A stretch of 64,000 nucleotides of DNA, from positions 1-64,000 of the forward strand of contig NZ_JAEDAK010000002.1 in the NCBI RefSeq assembly GCF_016093275.1, read 5' to 3'. Below the pieces are notes generated by a model, which ran no database searches, had not been told where the DNA came from, and saw only the letters and a program-made list of their open reading frames with translations. Every line of letters starts with the position of its first letter. Position 1 is the stretch's first letter. Positions 25,235-35,000 of the stretch are shown here, in pieces. The stretch is from Inhella proteolytica. GTDB lineage: Bacteria > Pseudomonadota > Gammaproteobacteria > Burkholderiales > Burkholderiaceae_C. Both the position numbers and the translations under genes were made by a program.

Positions 25235-25251
25235 TTCCTATACTGCCCCGC

Positions 25252-26109
25252 ATGAAATTCGAAGGCTCCGCCCACTACGTCGCCACCGACGACCTCAAGC
25301 TCGCGGTGAACGCCGCCATCACCCTGCAACGCCCGCTGCTTCTGAAGGGCGAACCCGGCACCGGCAAGACCCTGCTGGCCGAGGAAGTGGCCGGCGCCCT
25401 GGGCCTGCCGCTGCTGCAGTGGCATGTGAAGAGCACCACCAAGGCCCAGCAGGGCCTGTACGAGTACGACGCCGTGAGCCGGCTGCGCGACAGCCAGCTG
25501 GCGGATGTGGAAGCTTCGGAGAAGGTCAAGGACATCCACAACTACATCCTCAAGGGCGTGCTGTGGCAGGCCTTCGAGGCCGACCAGCCGGTGGCGCTGC
25601 TGATCGACGAGATCGACAAGGCCGACATCGAGTTCCCCAACGACCTGCTGCGCGAGCTCGACCGCATGGAGTTCCACTGCTACGAGACGCGCCAGACCAT
25701 CAAGGCCAAGCACCGACCGCTGGTCTTCATCACCAGCAACAACGAGAAGGAGCTGCCGGACGCCTTTCTGCGCCGCTGCTTCTTCCACTACATCAAGTTC
25801 CCGGACGCCGAGACCATGCAGCGCATCGTCGACGTGCACTTCCCGGACTTGAAGAGCGAGCTGCTGAGCGCCGCGCTGAAGAGCTTCTACCAGGTGCGCA
25901 ACCTGCCCGGCCTGAAGAAGAAGCCCTCCACCAGCGAGCTGCTGGACTGGCTGCGCCTGCTGCTGGCCGAGGACATCGATGCCAGCCAGCTCGGTGCCGC
26001 CGAGAGCGGCCCGACCCGCGTGCCACCGCTGGCCGGCGCCTTGCTGAAGAACGAGCAGGACCTGACCCTGTTCGAAAAGTTGCTGCACATGCAACGTCAC
26101 AACCGCTGA
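25252..26109 (+). CDS. MoxR-family AAA+ ATPase
   Basis: A 285-residue ATPase. Walker A is GEPGTGKT (about 38-45), Walker B is LLIDEIDKAD, with sensor TSNNEKELPDAFLRRC. The length and N-terminal start (MKFEGSAHYVATDDLKLAV) match the CoxD/MoxR branch, whose members act as chaperones with a VWA-domain partner to insert cofactors or remodel complexes. The likely partner is the VWA protein at 29108-30277. The stop overlaps the next gene start by one base. Confidence 0.9.
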   Translation: MKFEGSAHYVATDDLKLAVNAAITLQRPLLLKGEPGTGKTLLAEEVAGALGLPLLQWHVKSTTKAQQGLYEYDAVSRLRDSQLADVEASEKVKDIHNYILKGVLWQAFEADQPVALLIDEIDKADIEFPNDLLRELDRMEFHCYETRQTIKAKHRPLVFITSNNEKELPDAFLRRCFFHYIKFPDAETMQRIVDVHFPDLKSELLSAALKSFYQVRNLPGLKKKPSTSELLDWLRLLLAEDIDASQLGAAESGPTRVPPLAGALLKNEQDLTLFEKLLHMQRHNR

Positions 26110-26696
26110 TGCACGTCCGCCCCGTCGAACTGACCCAGGCGCCGGTGCGTCTGGTGCCGCTGAGCCTGGACCACGAAGACGGCCTGCGCGCCGCCGCTGC
26201 GGATGGCGAGCTCTGGAACCTGACCTTCACCTCGGTGCCCGAGCCGGATGACACGCGCGGCTACATCGAGCGGGCGCTGGCCCAGCAGGCGGCCGGCAAC
26301 CGCCTGCCCTTCGCGGTGCTGGACAGTGCCAGCGGCCGCGTGCTGGGCAGCACCAGCTACCACGACATCGTGGCCGACCTGGACCGTCTGGAGATTGGCT
26401 ACACCTGGTACGCCCAGTCCTGCTGGCGCACGGCCATCAACACCACCGCCAAGCTGCTGCTGATGCAGCACGCCTTCGAGACCCTGGGCGCTGCCCTGGT
26501 GGGCTGGCGCACCGACATCCTGAACCTGCGCAGCCAGGCCGCCATCGAGCGCCTGGGGGCGCACCGCGAGGGCGTCATCCGCCACGACCTGCGCCGCCGC
26601 GACGGCACGGTGCGCGACACCGTGCGCTACAGCCTGCTGGCCAGCGAATGGCCGGCCGCCAAGGCGCGGCTGCTGGTGCGCCTGGCGCGGGCCTGA
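26109..26696 (+). CDS. GNAT-family N-acetyltransferase (RimJ/RimL-like)
   Basis: A 195-residue acetyltransferase resembling RimJ/RimL proteins. It has the N-terminal LTQAPVRLVPLSLDH, a LEIGYTWYAQSCWRTAINTTAKLLLMQHAFE core (acetyl-CoA binding region) and a late NLRSQAAIERLGAHREG segment, all characteristic. The acceptor is unknown. The ATG at 26109 overlaps the MoxR stop, so both are one transcript. It ends one base before the stop of the convergent GGDEF gene. Confidence 0.85.
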   Translation: MHVRPVELTQAPVRLVPLSLDHEDGLRAAAADGELWNLTFTSVPEPDDTRGYIERALAQQAAGNRLPFAVLDSASGRVLGSTSYHDIVADLDRLEIGYTWYAQSCWRTAINTTAKLLLMQHAFETLGAALVGWRTDILNLRSQAAIERLGAHREGVIRHDLRRRDGTVRDTVRYSLLASEWPAAKARLLVRLARA

Positions 26697-26697
26697 A

Positions 26698-27867
26698 TCA
26701 GGCCTCCAGTTCCACCCGGTTGCGGCCGGCGGCCTTGGCGCGGTAGAGCGCGGCATCCACCCGCGCAAGCAGGCTTTCCGCGCTGTCGTCGGCACGCGCC
26801 AGGCCCACGCCCAGGCTGATGCTGAGCGGCAGCGCAGCGGCACCCAGGCGCAGCGGCTCGGCCGCCACCGCCAGGCGCTGGCGCTCCGCCACCGCACGGG
26901 CGGTGGCCGCGTCCACATCGGGCAGCAGCAGCACGAACTCCTCACCGCCAAAGCGGGCCACCAGATCCACCGGCCGGGCCTGCGCGCGCAGCTGCGCAGC
27001 CAGATGGGCCAGCGCGCGGTCGCCGATCGCGTGGCCCTGCTGGTCGTTGACGCGCTTGAAGTGGTCCACATCCGCCAGCGCCAGCGCAAAGCCGCCTTGG
27101 CCCGCACGCAGCCGGGCCAGCAGGCGGGCCAGGTGCTCGTCGGCGGCGCGGCGGTTGGGCAACAGGGTCAGCGCGTCTTGGCGCGAAAGCCGGTGCAGGC
27201 GCCGCACCAGGCGCAATGCCACGCACAGCGCCAGCACCAGGTGCATCACCAGGCCCAGGGTCATCATGATGGTCAGCACGATGATGTTGGGCGGGGTGTC
27301 GACGTAGAGCGGCCGCACGGCCCCGGGTGGCACCACCAGGGCCAGCAGGGCGCGCAGCAGGAACACCCCGGCCAGGGCGCGCAGCGGCCAAACCACCAGG
27401 CGCACGGCACCCAGACCCAGCTCCTGGCGCACCGGCAGACGCACGGTCTGCGCCAGGCGCAGCAGGCAGTAGGCGTTCAGCAGCGAGGCGGTGGCAATGC
27501 CCCAGAACAAGGGCGCACCACCCAAGTGCCCGCCCCAGGCGCAGGCCACGGCCAGCATGGCCACCAGCGCATGCTCGCCGTCCTGCCGCGGTGCGCGCAG
27601 CAAGATCTGCAGCCCCAGGCGGAGCAGGATGAAGACGCCCGGCGCCATCATGTTGGTGAAGCTGTGGCTGAAAGCGAGTCCGAGGTTCTGGCCCAGCACC
27701 GTGCAGCCCACCACGCCGGCGGCCCAGAGCGCGGCGGCGGCCCAATGCAGGGCCGGCACGCGCGGCACCACCTGCACACGCGCGGACAGCCACCACATCA
27801 GCGCCGCCAGCGCCTGCTGCAGGACGATCACGCCCATCAGCAGTTCGGCCAGGCTGAGGCGCGGCAT
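26698..27867 (-). CDS. Membrane diguanylate cyclase (twin 1)
   Basis: A 389-residue inner-membrane protein with six or so hydrophobic helices in the first 215 residues and a C-terminal GGDEF domain. The signature GGEEF is intact and an RPVD I-site lies five residues before it, so active, product-inhibited synthesis of cyclic di-GMP is expected. The N-terminal sensor does not match a named MASE domain by eye. Its start overlaps the stop of its upstream paralogue (TGATG). Confidence 0.9.
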   Translation of the reverse strand: MPRLSLAELLMGVIVLQQALAALMWWLSARVQVVPRVPALHWAAAALWAAGVVGCTVLGQNLGLAFSHSFTNMMAPGVFILLRLGLQILLRAPRQDGEHALVAMLAVACAWGGHLGGAPLFWGIATASLLNAYCLLRLAQTVRLPVRQELGLGAVRLVVWPLRALAGVFLLRALLALVVPPGAVRPLYVDTPPNIIVLTIMMTLGLVMHLVLALCVALRLVRRLHRLSRQDALTLLPNRRAADEHLARLLARLRAGQGGFALALADVDHFKRVNDQQGHAIGDRALAHLAAQLRAQARPVDLVARFGGEEFVLLLPDVDAATARAVAERQRLAVAAEPLRLGAAALPLSISLGVGLARADDSAESLLARVDAALYRAKAAGRNRVELEA

Positions 27868-29036
27868 CAGCTGCGCGCCTCCTGCAGCGCCCCCAGCACC
27901 ACCCGATTGCGCCCGCTGCGCTTGGCCTCGTAGAGCGCCGCATCCGCCGCGCTGATCAGGGGGCCTGGCGGCCCGACGCTGGACGCGACGGCGACGCCGA
28001 TGCTGACGGTCAGCGCCAACTCGCCCTCATCCAGCCGCAGCGGGCTGCCCACCACCAGCGCGCGCAGCTGCTCGGCGCGCTGGCGCGCCTGCTCGGGGTC
28101 GGTATGGGCCAGCAGCAGCAGGAATTCCTCGCCCCCCAGGCGCACCACCCCATCGCCGCTGCGCACGCTGCGGCGCATCAGCTCGGCCAGATGCTGCAGG
28201 GCCTGATCGCCGACCGCGTGGCCATGCCGGTCGTTGACCTGCTTGAAATGGTCAGCGTCCACCGCCAGCGCGGCCAGCGGCAGGCGGTGGCGCAGGCTCA
28301 CCCAGCGCTCCTCCAGACCGCGACGGTTGCTCAGGCCCGTGAGCGGATCTAGACGCGACAGCTGCTGCAGCTTGCCCACCAGGCGCAGCGCCACGGTGAG
28401 CGAGAGCATGACGTGGAACAGCACGCTCATGCTGAGGTAGGCCATCAGCAGCGCGATGTTGCTGGGGCTGTCGGCCGTCATCGCTTGCGCGAAATGCTCG
28501 GGCTGCAGCCAGGCCCCGAGCCCGCGGCCGCCGAACAGCAGGGCCATCAGCACCAGCGGCCAGCACACCAGGCGCGCGCCACGCAAACCCAGCTCGCGCC
28601 GCGCCGCGCCGTGGACGCAGGCCGCGCCGCGGAGCAGGCTGGCGGCCGACAGCAGCGAGGCCTGCACATGCCACCAGCGCTCCCCTGCCCCCAGCAGGAA
28701 CCCCAGCGCCGCCCCGCCCAGGGCCAGCAAGATGACGAACAGGTGCTCACCGTCGCGCCGCGGCTGGCGGAACAGGATCTCCAGCCCCAGGCGCGTGAGG
28801 ATCAGCGCGCCGGGCAGCAGCAGGGCCGGCAGGCCAAAGCCGTACCAGGGATCGGGCGCCATGAGCACCGGCAGGCCGGCGCACACCGCCACCCACGCCG
28901 AGGCTGCCACCCAGTGCAGCGAAGGCACGCGCGGCGCCACGCGCAAGCGCACGGCCAGCAGCCAGATCACGGCGGCCAGCAGTTGCTGACTGGCCACCAG
29001 CACCAGCAGCAGTTCGGCGAAATTCAGGCGTGCCAC
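27867..29036 (-). CDS. Membrane diguanylate cyclase (twin 2)
   Basis: A paralogue of the downstream gene with the same plan: several membrane helices and a C-terminal GGDEF domain with GGEEF and an RSGD I-site five residues before it. The GTG at 29036 gives MARLNFAELL, which aligns with MPRLSLAELL of the twin and makes both proteins exactly 389 residues. A GTG eight codons further upstream is possible but not supported by this alignment. The pair is a tandem duplication that has kept length and topology while diverging in sequence. Confidence 0.88.
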   Translation of the reverse strand: MARLNFAELLLVLVASQQLLAAVIWLLAVRLRVAPRVPSLHWVAASAWVAVCAGLPVLMAPDPWYGFGLPALLLPGALILTRLGLEILFRQPRRDGEHLFVILLALGGAALGFLLGAGERWWHVQASLLSAASLLRGAACVHGAARRELGLRGARLVCWPLVLMALLFGGRGLGAWLQPEHFAQAMTADSPSNIALLMAYLSMSVLFHVMLSLTVALRLVGKLQQLSRLDPLTGLSNRRGLEERWVSLRHRLPLAALAVDADHFKQVNDRHGHAVGDQALQHLAELMRRSVRSGDGVVRLGGEEFLLLLAHTDPEQARQRAEQLRALVVGSPLRLDEGELALTVSIGVAVASSVGPPGPLISAADAALYEAKRSGRNRVVLGALQEARS

Positions 29037-29107
29037 GCTGCCAGCGTAGCCGTTCGCCACCCAGGGGTTTGCCCGGGTTCGCGCCAGTTGGCGTTCACAA
29101 TCGGCCC

Positions 29108-30277
29108 ATGCTTGTGCCCTTCTTCCAGACCCTTCGTGCGGCCCGCCTGCCGGTCTCGCCCAAGGAGTTCCTGACCCTGCTGGACGCCCTGCGCCAGGGC
29201 GTCATCGAGCCCTCGCTCGACCAGTTCTACAGCCTGGCGCGCACCATCCTGGTCAAGGACGAGGCCCTGTACGACCGCTTCGACCGCGCCTTCGCCGCCT
29301 TCTTCAAGGGCGTGGAGCTGAAGCTGGAGCTGGCGCGTGACCTGCCCGAGGACTGGCTCAAGGCCCAGCTGAAGCTGGAGCTGACGCCCGAGCAGCGCGC
29401 CCAGCTCGAAGCCCTGGGCTGGGACGAGCTGATGGATACGCTCAAGAAGCGCCTGGAGGAGCAGCGGGAGCGCCATGAAGGCGGCAACCGTTGGATCGGC
29501 ACCGGCGGCACCAGCCCCTTTGGCAACGGGGGCGTCAACCCGGCCGGGGTGCGCATCGGCGGCGCTGGCGGGCAGAAGTCGGCCGTCAAGGTCTGGGAGC
29601 AGCGCGGCTACCGCGACTACGACGACTCGGTCGAGCTCGGCACCCGCAACATCAAGGTGGCGCTGCGCCGCCTGCGCCGCTTTGCGCGCGAGGGTGCGGC
29701 CGATGAGCTGGCGCTGGACGACACCATCCGCGCCACCGCGGCGAACGCCGGCTACCTCGACATCAAGATGCGCCCCGAGCGCCACAACAAGGTCAAGCTG
29801 CTGCTGCTGATGGACGTGGGCGGCACGATGGACGAGCACATCCACCGCGTCGAGGAGCTCTTCAGCGCCACCAAGAGCGAGTTCAAGCACCTGGAGTTCT
29901 TTTACTTCCACAACTGCGTGTACGACTACGTGTGGAAGAACAACCGCCGCCGCTTTGCCGAGAAGACCCCGACCTGGGACCTGATCCACAAATACAACCG
30001 CGACTACAAGCTGGTGTTCGTGGGCGACGCCACCATGAGCCCCTACGAAATCCTGCAGCCTGGCGGCAGCGTCGAGTACATGAACGAGGAGGCCGGCTCG
30101 GTGTGGCTGGACCGGCTCACGCAGGCCTTCCCGCGCCACGCCTGGATCAACCCCGAGCCGCAGGGCGTGTGGGAATACCGCCAGAGCATCCACCTCGTTC
30201 AAGGCCTGATGCACCAGCACATGTACCCGCTCACGCTGTCCGGCCTGGAAGCCGCGATGCGCCATCTGAGCAAATGA
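29108..30277 (+). CDS. VWA-domain protein (CoxE-like), MoxR partner
   Basis: A 389-residue soluble protein. The N-terminal half is helical and charged, with a Gly-rich patch (GTGGTSPFGNGGVNPAGVR). The C-terminal VWA domain has LLLMDVGGTMDEH, where the metal-site motif DxSxS is changed to DVGGT, and a later GDATMSPYEI. VWA proteins of this type work with MoxR ATPases; the MoxR gene is 3 kb upstream on the same strand. The start is the ATG at 29108 (MLVPFFQTLRAARLPVSP). Its stop overlaps tamA (ATGA). Confidence 0.88.
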   Translation: MLVPFFQTLRAARLPVSPKEFLTLLDALRQGVIEPSLDQFYSLARTILVKDEALYDRFDRAFAAFFKGVELKLELARDLPEDWLKAQLKLELTPEQRAQLEALGWDELMDTLKKRLEEQRERHEGGNRWIGTGGTSPFGNGGVNPAGVRIGGAGGQKSAVKVWEQRGYRDYDDSVELGTRNIKVALRRLRRFAREGAADELALDDTIRATAANAGYLDIKMRPERHNKVKLLLLMDVGGTMDEHIHRVEELFSATKSEFKHLEFFYFHNCVYDYVWKNNRRRFAEKTPTWDLIHKYNRDYKLVFVGDATMSPYEILQPGGSVEYMNEEAGSVWLDRLTQAFPRHAWINPEPQGVWEYRQSIHLVQGLMHQHMYPLTLSGLEAAMRHLSK

Positions 30278-32046
30278 GGCCGGCGCTTCTGGCGGCCGCG
30301 CTGTGGCTGGCCGCCCCCGCCTGGGCCCTGCCCAAGGCGGTGGACATCGAAGCGCCGAGTGCGCTGGCCACCCTGCTGCGCACCCATCTGGACCTGAGCC
30401 AGGCCCTGCAAGGCCGCAGCCCGCCCACCGAGCTGGAGTGGGCCCGCCTGTGCCGCCTGGCCCCGGCGCAGGCGCGCGCGTTGCTGGAGACCGAGGGCTA
30501 CTTTGAGGCCCATGTGCAGCTGGACTGCGCAGCCGGCCGCCTGCAGATCGAACCGGGTGAGCCCGCACGCGTCAGCGAACTACTGCTCAGCGGCCCCGAG
30601 CCTGAGCTCGGGCGCTGGCAGACCTGGCGCGCCGCCTTTGCCCTGCGCGTGGGCGAGCGCTTTCGCCAGGCCGACTGGGACAGCGCCAAGCGCAGTCTGC
30701 TGGCCCAGGTGCGCGCCCAGGGCCATGCGCTGGCGCGCTGGGAACGCACCGAGGCCGAAGTGGACGGCCGCAGCGTGCGCCTGACGCTGCAGTTGGAGCC
30801 CGGGCCCGAGGTCCTGCTGGGCGAGCTGCGCTTTGAGGGCCTGCAACGCCATCGTGAGGAGGAGCTGCGCGAGCTCCTTGGGCCGCTGCGGCCTGGCCGC
30901 CGCTACACCGAGCAGCGTCTGCTCGACGCCCAGACCCGGCTGCAGCGCAGCGGCCTCTTCGATGGCGTGTGGGTGGAGTTGGACGGGGAGGAGCTGCAGG
31001 AAGGCAACCGCCTGCCGGTGCGCATCCGCGTCAAGGAAGCCACGCGCCAGCAGCTCGCCCTGGGCCTGGGTTGGCAGACGCGCAGCGGCGCGCAGGCCAG
31101 CGTCGAGCATCTGCACCGCCGCTTCCTGGATCAACCCCTGCGCGCGCGCAGCCGCGCCCAGCTGGCGCAGCATGCGCAGCTCCTGGAGCTGGAGCTCTCC
31201 ACCCACCCTGGGCGCCTACAGCAGCGCTGGGTGGGCGCGCTGCGCTGGCAGCGCAACGAAGAACCCGACACCACGCCCTACACCCTGGGCAGCCTGCGCC
31301 TGGGCCGGGTGGAAGAGACCAACCGCAACGACCGCAGCTACGGCATCGAGCTGCTCAGCAGCCGTCAGGGCGAAGGCGAGCTGGCCGCGCGCAGCCAGGC
31401 CCTGCTGGGCCAAGCCGGTGCAGCCTGGCGGCGGCTGGACAGCATCAGCCTGCCGCGCGAAGGCTGGCTGCTGGTCGGACAGTTGAGTGCTGGCCCCGCC
31501 CGCTCCCGGCAGCAGGCGCTGCGGGAACAGGGCGGGCTGGCGCGGGCACAGGCCCGCGGCCAGCTCTACCTGCCCCTGGGCCCGGCCAGCAGCGGTCGCG
31601 GCCTTGCCCTGCGCCTGGAAGCCGGCCAGCTCTGGGCGCCGGCCGCCCTGCAGGCGCCCGAATCCCTGGCCTTCCGCGCCGGCGGCGATGATTCCGTGCG
31701 CGGCTACGGCCCGCGCAGCCTGGGCCCGCAGCGCCTGGGAACCAAAGGCCTGGAGCCCGTGGGCGGTCGGGTGCTCTGGACAGCCAGCGCCGAGGCCCAG
31801 CAGGCCCTGCCCGCCAGCTGGTTCGGCGGCCTGGGCGGCTTTGGCGGCGCCGTGTTCGTGGACGCCGGCCAGGCCGCGCCGAGCTGGCGCGCCGCCGGCA
31901 CACCCGGCGTGGGTGCGGGCTTGGGCCTGCGCTGGCGCAGCCCGGTGGGCCTGCTGCGCGTGGACCTGGCGCGCGCCATGAGCGACCAGCCCCAGCAGGC
32001 CGCCGGCCAGTGGCGTTTGCATCTGTCAGTGGGCATCGCGCTATGA
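30274..32046 (+). CDS. tamA: TamA, outer-membrane Omp85-family assembly protein
   Basis: A 590-residue protein with a signal peptide (about 1-18, ends PAWA), POTRA domains in the periplasmic N-terminal half (about 20-265) and a 16-strand Omp85 barrel. The barrel shows the conserved lid motif in GGDDSVRGYGPRSLGP and ends in a beta-signal-like strand (WRLHLSVGIAL). With TamB it spans the envelope and helps insert or export outer-membrane and surface proteins. It overlaps the VWA gene stop at its start and the tamB start at its end (ATGA in both cases), so all three are translationally coupled. Confidence 0.92.
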   Translation: MRPALLAAALWLAAPAWALPKAVDIEAPSALATLLRTHLDLSQALQGRSPPTELEWARLCRLAPAQARALLETEGYFEAHVQLDCAAGRLQIEPGEPARVSELLLSGPEPELGRWQTWRAAFALRVGERFRQADWDSAKRSLLAQVRAQGHALARWERTEAEVDGRSVRLTLQLEPGPEVLLGELRFEGLQRHREEELRELLGPLRPGRRYTEQRLLDAQTRLQRSGLFDGVWVELDGEELQEGNRLPVRIRVKEATRQQLALGLGWQTRSGAQASVEHLHRRFLDQPLRARSRAQLAQHAQLLELELSTHPGRLQQRWVGALRWQRNEEPDTTPYTLGSLRLGRVEETNRNDRSYGIELLSSRQGEGELAARSQALLGQAGAAWRRLDSISLPREGWLLVGQLSAGPARSRQQALREQGGLARAQARGQLYLPLGPASSGRGLALRLEAGQLWAPAALQAPESLAFRAGGDDSVRGYGPRSLGPQRLGTKGLEPVGGRVLWTASAEAQQALPASWFGGLGGFGGAVFVDAGQAAPSWRAAGTPGVGAGLGLRWRSPVGLLRVDLARAMSDQPQQAAGQWRLHLSVGIAL

Positions 32047-35000
32047 AGCGGGCGCTGCGTGGGAGCCTACTGCTGCTCCTGCTGACACTGGCCGCCGTGG
32101 CCGCGCTGCTGGCGTGGAGCCAGCAGGCCAGCGGCCTGCGCTTCTGGCTGGCCCGCACCGGCGTGCAGGCCGAGGGCCTGCAGGGCAGCTTCTGGAGCGG
32201 CCTGCGCGTCGAGCAGCTGCGCTGGCAGGGCGCGGACGGCACGCGCCTGGAGCTGCAGGGCCTGCAGTGGCAGCGCGAGGGCTTGAGCCGCCAAGACGGC
32301 CGGTGGCATCTGCAAGGCCGCCTGGGCGCGCAACGCCTGGCGCTGCAAACCGGCCAGCCCGGCACCGAGCCCCTGCGCCCCGAGGCCCTGCTGCAAAGCC
32401 TGCGCCTGCCGCTGGACCTGAGCCTGAGCGCATTGAAGATCCAGGAACTGAGCCTGGACGGCCGGCACCTGCAAGGCCTGAGCCTGCAGCTGCAGGCGCG
32501 CCAGGACCCGCTGTGGGCCGTGCAGCTGGCGCCGCTGAGCCTGGCCAAGGGCAGCGCCCAGGGCCAGGCATGGCTGCAGGCGAACGGCCAGCTCAGCGCC
32601 CAGGCGCGCTGGCAGGTGCCGGGCTTCGACCCCGTGCAGTTGCAGGCCCAGGGCAGCCTGGCCGCGCTGCGCCTGCAGGCCCAGTTCGGCCCGGCGGCGC
32701 AAGCCCAGGCCGATCTGCAGCCCCTGGCCGCCCAACCCCTGCAGCAGCTGCGCCTGCAACTGGAGGCCTTCGACCTGCGCCGCCTGCACCCGCAATGGCC
32801 GCATACGGCCCTGAGCGGCGAGCTGCACGCCCAGGTGGATGCCCAGCAGGTGGCCGAGCTGCAGGCCCGCATCAGCAATGGCGCCGCACGCCGGCTGGAC
32901 CAGGACGGTTGGCCGCTGCGCGCGCTGGAAGCGCGGCTGCGCGTACCGCTGAACGACTGGCGCGGCCTGCGCGTGCAGGCCCTGGCGCTGGACCTGGGCG
33001 AAGCCGCCCGCAGCGCCGGCCGCCTGGCCCTGAAAGACCCCGCCGGCCTGCCTGCCCAAGACCGCTGGCAGGCCGACCTGAGCCTGCAACCCTTGCGCCT
33101 GAACGCCCTGCACGCCGGCTGGCCGGCCGCGCAGCTTGGCGGAGCGCTGGCGCTGGAGCAGATGCAGGACGCCCTGGAGCTGCGCCTGCAGGGCCAGCTG
33201 CAACCACCCGGTAAAGCGCTGGGCATCTGGCAGCTGCAGGCCCAGACGCGCCTGCTGCAGCTGCAGCCCACGCAGTTCCTGCTCAGCCTGCAAGGCCCCA
33301 CGGGCCAGCAGCTCAGCGCACAAGCGCAGCAAACCAGCCCCGGCCACTGGCAGGCCCAGGCGCGCAGCCAAGGTGAATGGCCGCTGCCCGCCCTGGGCCC
33401 CTGGCCGGCGCAGCGCAGCCCGCTGCAGGCCGAACTGAAGGCCGAACTGACCCTTCCCAGCCTGAGCCTGGCCGCACTGCGCGAGGCCACCGGCCAGGCC
33501 CAGCTTCAGCTGCAGCCCGGCACGCGCTGGCTGGGCCTGCCGCTGGAAGGCCAGGCAACTTGGCAGCGCGCCCAGGCCGGCCAGCCGGCCCAGGCCAGCC
33601 TGCAGGTTCAGGCGCCCGCCAGCCTGGCGCTGACGGCGCAGGAACAGCAGACGGGTTGGATGGGCGGCTGGCAGCCCCTGCGGGCACGCGTGCAGGTGGA
33701 CGAACTGGCCAGCCTGCGCCCCTGGTGGCAGCCCTGGCTGCAGGAAGCCGCCGGCCGCCTGCGCCTGCAGGCCGAGCAGCAGGGCGGCGTCTGGCAGGCC
33801 GAGGTGGACGCCGCAGCCCTGCGCCTGCGCCAGCCCCAGCAAGCACGCTGGCAGCTGGAAAGCCTGCAGGGCCGCGGCCGGCTGGATGCCCAGACCCTGC
33901 AGGCCGAACTGAGCCTGCGTGGCCTGGAAGGCGCCGGCCAAAGCCTGCGCCTGGCGCGCTTCAGCGCCCAGGGCCCGCTGGAGGCCCAGGCCTGGCGCCT
34001 GGACGCCGAGGGCCGTAGCGGCGCGCAGGACTGGCGCGTGGCCGGCCAGGCCCAGGGCCGTTGGAGTGGTGGTCAGCAGGACTGGCAGGCCCTGCAGCTG
34101 GACGCCGGCCCCACCCCGGCCAGCGCCTGGCTGCAGCTGCGCGAGGGTCACTTGAGCTGGCAGCCCGCCACCGGGCTGTGGAACCTGGGGCCCGCCCCGC
34201 TGCAGCTGCTGGGCGAGCCGCTGCAGCTGCAGCAGGCCCGCTACGCGCCCGAGGCCTGGCAGCTGCGCCTGCAGGGCCAGCCGCGCTTGGCGCCCTGGCT
34301 GCGCGCCGCCACCGCCTTCGAGTGGGAGGGCGGCCTGCGCACCCAACTGGAAGCCGACCTGCAAGGCCAAGGCAGCCAACTCAGCGGCAGCGTGCGCCTC
34401 AGCCGCCTTGAAGGCGACCTCAGCCTGCCCGACGACGCCGGCCAGCCCCACGCACTGGAGCTGCGCACGCTCGATCTGCAGGCCCAGCGCCTGGGGGATA
34501 CCGCCAGCCTGAGCCTGCAGCTGGCCAGCCAGGCCCATGGCGAGCTGCAGCTGCAACTGGGCTTTGACGCCGCCGAGCAGCTCACGGGCCGCCTGCAAGC
34601 CCGCCTGCCCACCCTGCAGGCGCTGGAACCCTGGCTGCAGGGCAGCTTGGGTGGCCTGCGCCTGCGCGGCCGCGCCGAGGCCGATCTGCGCGTCAGCGGC
34701 CGGCGCAGCCTGCCGCTGATCCACGGCCCCCTGCGCGTGCAGGAACTCGCGCTACAGCACCCGGCCAGCGGCTTTGCCACGCAAGATGGCCAGGTCGAGC
34801 TGCGCTTCGAAGGCGCACAGGCACGCCTGGTGGATTCGCACCTCGGCGGTCAGCCGGGCGGCACGCCGGCCGAACGGGGCGGCCAGGTGCTGGCCACCGG
34901 CCAGCTGAACTGGCAAGCCGATCCGCAGGCCGACCTGCAACTGCAGGCGCAGGCCTGGCGCGTGCTGCAGCGCTACGACCGCCAGCTTGTGCTCAGCGGC

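Noticed and set aside
32067-34724. Very long open frames opposite tamB on the minus strand
   Set aside because: They mirror CTG/CAG codons of tamB, give Gln/Leu/Ala-rich nonsense without motifs, and overlap a well-supported gene.
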